A DNA stretch of 64,000 nucleotides from an uncultured Shewanella sp. (lineage in GTDB: Bacteria; Pseudomonadota; Gammaproteobacteria; Enterobacterales; Shewanellaceae), in assembly GCA_947503555.1 (NCBI GenBank), contig CANNEE010000007.1, positions 1-64,000 on the forward strand. The letters are read 5' to 3'. Below the pieces are notes generated by a model, which saw nothing but the letters and a program-made list of their open reading frames with translations, searched no databases and had not been told where the DNA came from. Below are positions 59,947-64,000 of this stretch, piece after piece. Both the position numbers and the translations under genes were made by a program. The stretch's first letter is position 1, and the number at the start of each line of letters is the position of its first letter.

Positions 59947-61092
59947 TTAAGATCCTAAAATATCGGCAAACTCAGGGCTACGACCTATGGCTGCTTGGCT
60001 TCCCTTAAGGCTAAAGTTATAGCCACAGAGTTTGACGCTACCTCTTCTGGCCATATCTTTCACTATTCTTTGAGTATCTAAAGGAGAAAATCTTGCTTCT
60101 GTCGCTGAATCTAATAATAGACTGACCTCTATAGGTCGATATTGAGTGCCATCGTTAAAGGTTAAATTGGCACAGCGGCGATCACCCTGAGCGCTGGCTA
60201 GTGACCAAAGCTGCTCTGCCTGACCCTCGTCACCTAACCAACGCATAACCAATATTGGCTGAGTTTGCGTTACTGACGACTCCAACACCAGTGCGAAGCC
60301 GTCAGGCAGCTTCACTGAAACACGTTGGGTTTGAGCTAACGGCGTATTCTGCTGCGGTTCAAGTGGCTTCTTATCAGCTACCTCATCACTCGAAACCGAC
60401 AACCACAAACTAGCCCCAACACTAGCGATTAGTACCACACTAATCGCAATCGACACGGGTAATTTATTAAGACGAACAAACTCACTCCAGCGCAATAAAA
60501 ACTCATTTAACTGCTGCTCAGCGGCACTTGGCTCAACGAATTCAGCAGTTGAAGATTGGCTCTCATCATCCCTAACCTCTGCTGAATTGGCTGTTTGTTG
60601 AAACTCAGATGCATTGGCATCTAAAGCTATCTCACTGTGATGGGACAACATGGGCTCAATGCGCACATTAGGCTCAACTCGAGACTTCATCCTGTCAACA
60701 TTAGGAGTCATCTCAAGTGCAGGACCTGCATATCCCATGACATAGACTCGGCGCTCCGAGTCTTTCAGGCCAGCAACAAAGGCTGTTAGCCCCACGCCAA
60801 GTAGAAGATTAATCACTAATGAAATGATTGAAATATCTAGGACTGAGAAAGCTAAAAAGGCAACACTCGGCGCCAAGGTTAATCCCAGCATAGAAACAGA
60901 ATGAGCTGCTGCTTTTAGTCGTCGCCAACTCGATAACGCCAGTACTACGATACCTGCTATTCCGAGTACTAAAGCCATTGCCGTCGATAGCATGCTTGCT
61001 AGCAATACAGCAATATAAAACGCAAAAGAAACGACGAGTAGTCTTGGGCCATTATCATAGCCATGGGTACAAAACAGGGATTTTAATAACAC
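59947..61092 (-). CDS. Membrane protein of unknown function
   Basis: A 381-residue protein I do not recognise. Four hydrophobic segments lie in the first 110 residues, then a Glu/Ser-rich soluble stretch (about 115-200), one more helix (about 209-231), and a C-terminal domain (about 250-381) that would be on the periplasmic side, with two Cys (RRCANLTF and VKLCGYNF) that could pair. It lies seven bases upstream of the kinase gene. The C-terminal part mentions no catalytic motif I know. Confidence 0.8.
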   Translation of the reverse strand: MLLKSLFCTHGYDNGPRLLVVSFAFYIAVLLASMLSTAMALVLGIAGIVVLALSSWRRLKAAAHSVSMLGLTLAPSVAFLAFSVLDISIISLVINLLLGVGLTAFVAGLKDSERRVYVMGYAGPALEMTPNVDRMKSRVEPNVRIEPMLSHHSEIALDANASEFQQTANSAEVRDDESQSSTAEFVEPSAAEQQLNEFLLRWSEFVRLNKLPVSIAISVVLIASVGASLWLSVSSDEVADKKPLEPQQNTPLAQTQRVSVKLPDGFALVLESSVTQTQPILVMRWLGDEGQAEQLWSLASAQGDRRCANLTFNDGTQYRPIEVSLLLDSATEARFSPLDTQRIVKDMARRGSVKLCGYNFSLKGSQAAIGRSPEFADILGS

Positions 61093-61316
61093 AAATCAAC
61101 CTATATTCAATTTGATAATCGGAAGTCTTGTCTGCTTAAGACAGAACTGGCAGACCAAATAAACAAAATATCTCAGCAGACTAACCAATTTTGCAATAAA
61201 AGTCAGTGCAAATAACGCAATTGTCCCTAGCTTAGGGCCGCGGATATTCGCTATAATCTCGACGATAATGGTAACACCTTACCAGCAGTCAATTATTAAG
61301 CTTCGGATATTCAACC

Positions 61317-61940
61317 ATGACCCCACGCGGAAATCTGTTTATTGTATCTGCCCCTAGTGGCGCAGGTAAATCCTCACTTATCTCAGCACTTTTGCAAGAT
61401 AAACCTGCCGATATGCAGGTCTCAGTTTCTCACACCACTCGCGATATGCGCCCTGGTGAAAACAATGGTGAGCATTACCACTTTGTCAGTGTTGAAGAGT
61501 TTAAAGCACTTATCGAAGAGGGTGCCTTCTTTGAGTGGGCCGAAGTCTTTGGCAACTATTACGGCACATCACGTAAAGTGATTGAGCAAACCCTAGAGCA
61601 AGGCATTGACGTCTTTCTCGACATCGACTGGCAAGGTGCTCAGCAGGTGAAAAAGCTGATGCCAGAAGCCATAGGTATCTTCATCCTGCCACCTTCACGT
61701 CATGAGCTTGAGCGTCGTCTAACCGGACGTGGCCAAGATAGCCAAGAAGTGATCGCGTCTCGCATGGCGCAATGTGTCTCTGAAATGTCACATCACAACG
61801 AATATGAATTTGTTATTGTTAATGATAACTTTGCTACAGCATTAACTGATTTACAGGCTATTATTCGTAGTCAGCGCTTAACCAGCGCTAGCCAGATCCG
61901 CACTCATAATGATATGCTTGTCGATCTGTTGGCAGATTAA
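61317..61940 (+). CDS. gmk: Guanylate kinase Gmk
   Basis: Phosphorylates GMP to GDP. The P-loop [11 protein letters not shown] is near 10-20, followed by [20 protein letters not shown] (GMP-binding) near 38-57 and [13 protein letters not shown] near 100. Length 207 is standard. A plus-strand TATAAT at 61252-61257 may be part of its promoter. First gene of gmk-rpoZ-spoT. Confidence 0.98.
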   Translation: MTPRGNLFIVSAPSGAGKSSLISALLQDKPADMQVSVSHTTRDMRPGENNGEHYHFVSVEEFKALIEEGAFFEWAEVFGNYYGTSRKVIEQTLEQGIDVFLDIDWQGAQQVKKLMPEAIGIFILPPSRHELERRLTGRGQDSQEVIASRMAQCVSEMSHHNEYEFVIVNDNFATALTDLQAIIRSQRLTSASQIRTHNDMLVDLLAD

Positions 61941-61957
61941 TTGCTTTCATGTATAAT
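61929..61957 (+). promoter_or_regulatory. rpoZ-spoT promoter overlapping the gmk stop
   Basis: -35 TTGGCA (61929-61934) lies in the last codons of gmk, followed by a 17-bp spacer and a perfect -10 TATAAT (61952-61957). The start of transcription would be about 40 bp before rpoZ, allowing rpoZ and spoT to be expressed independently of gmk. Confidence 0.7.
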
Positions 61958-62002
61958 TTTGCGTCATTTTTTTCATATCGATAACCACTGGAGTTCCACC
62001 AC

Positions 62003-62281
62003 ATGGCTCGCGTAACTGTAGAAGACGCCGTAGAACAAATCGGCAACCGTTTTGACATGATCCTAGTTGCAGCGCGTCGTGCTCGCCAAATCGCCGTTCA
62101 GGGTAAAGACCCTATGGTTGAAGAGCAAAACGACAAGCCAACTGTTATCGCTTTACGCGAAATCGAGCAAGGCCTAGTAACGGCTGACACCCTAGACGCT
62201 GATGAGCGTCAGTCAGTACGTGAACGTGAAGCTGCAGAAATTGCCGCTGTTGCCGCCATCGCCGAAGGTCGTTCATTATAA
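62003..62281 (+). CDS. rpoZ: RNA polymerase omega subunit RpoZ
   Basis: A 92-residue subunit starting [29 protein letters not shown], which is nearly invariant in gammaproteobacteria. Omega aids assembly of RNA polymerase and forms part of a ppGpp-binding site, so the neighbour spoT is a meaningful partner. Confidence 0.99.
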   Translation: MARVTVEDAVEQIGNRFDMILVAARRARQIAVQGKDPMVEEQNDKPTVIALREIEQGLVTADTLDADERQSVREREAAEIAAVAAIAEGRSL

Positions 62282-62295
62282 AGGAGTAGCGCCAC

Positions 62296-64000
62296 TTGTA
62301 TCTGTTTGAAGGTCTAAAGGAATCTGCCAGCACTTATCTTGACGCTGAGCAAGTAGAGTTACTCAAGCAGGCTTACCAAGTTGCGCGAGATGCCCACGAA
62401 GGGCAGATGCGTACCAGTGGCGAACCCTATATAACCCATCCGGTTGCGGTTGCCCGCATTCTGGCCGAAATGCGTCTCGATCATGAGACGCTGATGGCTG
62501 CCCTCCTTCACGATACCATTGAAGATACCCATGTCACTAAACAAGATCTTGCCGAACTCTTTGGCGAAGTGGTTGCTGAATTAGTCGAAGGTGTCTCTAA
62601 GCTAGATAAGCTTAAATTTCGTGATAAGAAAGAAGCTCAGGCAGAAAACTTCCGTAAGATGATGATGGCCATGACTCAAGATATTCGAGTCATACTGATC
62701 AAACTTGCCGACCGCACTCACAATATGCGCACTTTGGGCTCTCTTCGCCCAGATAAACGTCGCCGTATTGCCCGTGAAACCCTAGAGATTTATGCACCAA
62801 TCGCTAATCGCCTAGGTATTCACAATATCAAAACCGAATTAGAAGATTTAGGCTTTCAAGCCTATTATCCAATGCGTTATCGCGTACTTAAAGAAGTGGT
62901 GAAAGCTGCTCGCGGTAATCGTAAAGAACTGATTCAGGGTATCGAAGCCGCTATCGAGACTCGTCTTGAAGATGCAGGAATGAAAGGCCGAGTCAAAGGC
63001 CGAGAGAAGAACCTCTTCTCCATCTATAACAAGATGCGTAACAAAGAGCTGCAATTTCAAGAGGTCATGGATATCTATGCTTTCCGTGTCATTGTGGACT
63101 CTATCGATACTTGCTACCGCGTTCTAGGTGCTATGCACAGCCTGTATAAGCCAAGACCTGGACGCTTTAAAGATTATATCGCTATCCCAAAAGCCAACGG
63201 CTATCAGTCACTGCACACTTCACTATTTGGCCCCCATGCGGTGCCAGTTGAAGTACAGATCCGTACCGAAGATATGGATCTGATGGCTGATAAAGGAGTT
63301 GCTGCGCACTGGGTTTACAAAGGCGGCAGCCAATCTGGTGGAGGTACTACAGCACAAGTGCGCGCTCGTAAATGGATGCAAAGCCTACTTGAGCTGCAGC
63401 AAAGTGCGAGCACCTCATTTGAGTTTGTTGAAAACGTGAAAACCGAACTCTTCCCTGAAGAGATTTACGTCTTCACGCCAGAAGGCCGCATTCTTGAGCT
63501 ACCCGTAGGCGCCACAGCGGTGGATTTTGCTTATGAAGTCCATACCGATGTCGGTAACACTTGTGTCGGCGCTAAGGTAAACCGTCAAGCCTATCCTCTG
63601 AGTCAACCACTTATCTCAGGGCAAACCGTTGAGATTATTACCGCTAAGGGCGCGCGTCCAAACGCGGCTTGGCTCAACTTTGTGGTAACAGGTAAGGCCC
63701 GCGCTAAGATACGCCATGTACTTAAGAGTCTCACCGAAGATGATGCAGTCTCTTTAGGTAAACGTCTGCTTAACCATGCTCTTGGCAGCAAAAAAGTTAA
63801 AGATATTAGTGATGAGCAGATCCAAAAGGTGCTTCAAGATACTAAGCATGACAGCCTAGAATCACTGCTTGCAGACATTGGTCTGGGTAATGCCATGAGC
63901 ATAGTCATCGCCCAACGCCTAATGGGTGACGATGTCGAATATCAAGAACAGAAAGACTCACACTTGATGCCAATTCGTGGCGCTGAAGGCATGCTGGTGA
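62296..64000 (+). CDS. spoT: Bifunctional (p)ppGpp synthetase/hydrolase SpoT, cut by window end
   Basis: Controls the stringent-response alarmone. The start is a TTG at 62296, nine bases after AAGGAG, giving MYLFEGLKESASTYL like E. coli SpoT. The hydrolase HD domain has H72-D73 (LLHDTIED), the synthetase domain (about 235-350) contains R290-F-K-D293 (RxKD form of bifunctional enzymes) and ANGYQSLHTS, and the TGS domain (about 390-450, EEIYVFTPEGRILELPVG) is followed by the helical region. About 568 codons are inside; the C-terminal part, including the ACT domain, lies beyond 64000. It forms an operon with rpoZ (15 bp). Confidence 0.97.
   Translation, partial: MYLFEGLKESASTYLDAEQVELLKQAYQVARDAHEGQMRTSGEPYITHPVAVARILAEMRLDHETLMAALLHDTIEDTHVTKQDLAELFGEVVAELVEGVSKLDKLKFRDKKEAQAENFRKMMMAMTQDIRVILIKLADRTHNMRTLGSLRPDKRRRIARETLEIYAPIANRLGIHNIKTELEDLGFQAYYPMRYRVLKEVVKAARGNRKELIQGIEAAIETRLEDAGMKGRVKGREKNLFSIYNKMRNKELQFQEVMDIYAFRVIVDSIDTCYRVLGAMHSLYKPRPGRFKDYIAIPKANGYQSLHTSLFGPHAVPVEVQIRTEDMDLMADKGVAAHWVYKGGSQSGGGTTAQVRARKWMQSLLELQQSASTSFEFVENVKTELFPEEIYVFTPEGRILELPVGATAVDFAYEVHTDVGNTCVGAKVNRQAYPLSQPLISGQTVEIITAKGARPNAAWLNFVVTGKARAKIRHVLKSLTEDDAVSLGKRLLNHALGSKKVKDISDEQIQKVLQDTKHDSLESLLADIGLGNAMSIVIAQRLMGDDVEYQEQKDSHLMPIRGAEGMLV

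Overview
The window is a stretch of ordinary gammaproteobacterial chromosome, most likely from Shewanella or a close Alteromonadales relative. This is inferred from gene order and protein sequence (dcw cluster without ddlB, dciA and an M23 peptidase between lpxC and secA, leuABCD with a leader peptide, recQ-yigI-rarD, rpmBG-radC-coaBC-dut-slmA, pyrE-rph-yicC, gmk-rpoZ-spoT). Nearly all of it is core genome. I see no insertion sequence, prophage, integron or CRISPR array.

Layout. 1-260: an rRNA-type P1 promoter firing leftward off the window, and the secA terminator. 260-5342: secA, an M23 peptidase and lpxC on the minus strand, with dciA opposite. 5574-21481: the complete division and cell wall (dcw) cluster on the minus strand, mraZ-rsmH-ftsL-ftsI-murE-murF-mraY-murD-ftsW-murG-murC-ftsQ-ftsA-ftsZ, behind a sigma-70 promoter and three MraZ boxes. 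22102-24817: a small charged protein and a DUF898 (YjgN) plus M48 peptidase pair. 24890-28303: glpK and a FadL-type outer-membrane protein. 28304-33263: leuABCD with its leader peptide and attenuator.

33754-41170: a TPR/degenerate-GGDEF membrane protein, recQ, yigI-like thioesterase, rarD, a small membrane protein and argA with a tandem ArgR site. 41171-44836: rpmB-rpmG, radC, coaBC-dut-slmA. 44997-50455: a secreted S9 peptidase, folE behind a perfect Fnr/EtrA-type palindrome, rph-pyrE with an attenuator, yicC. 50959-58817: a Rap1a/Tai-like small secreted protein followed by a nine-gene Mrp-type cation/proton antiporter operon of unusual composition: no full-length MrpA, three MrpD/NuoL-type subunits, and an 84-residue membrane protein. 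58836-61092: a NahK-like kinase and an unknown membrane protein. 61317-64000: gmk, rpoZ and the start of spoT, cut by the window edge.

Functionally the window covers peptidoglycan precursor synthesis and septation, protein export, lipid A synthesis, leucine and arginine synthesis, pyrimidine salvage/synthesis, coenzyme A and folate synthesis, the stringent response, and sodium/pH homeostasis. The strongest leads beyond textbook annotation are the atypical Mrp operon with its small subunit and neighbour, the TPR protein with a GGDEF-like domain lacking the catalytic signature, the YjgN-M48 pair, and several cis-regulatory elements readable directly from the sequence (leu attenuator, pyrE attenuator, MraZ boxes, ArgR boxes, Fnr box at folE, FadR-like box at fadL, rpmB leader hairpin). 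I did not find a convincing wholly new system.
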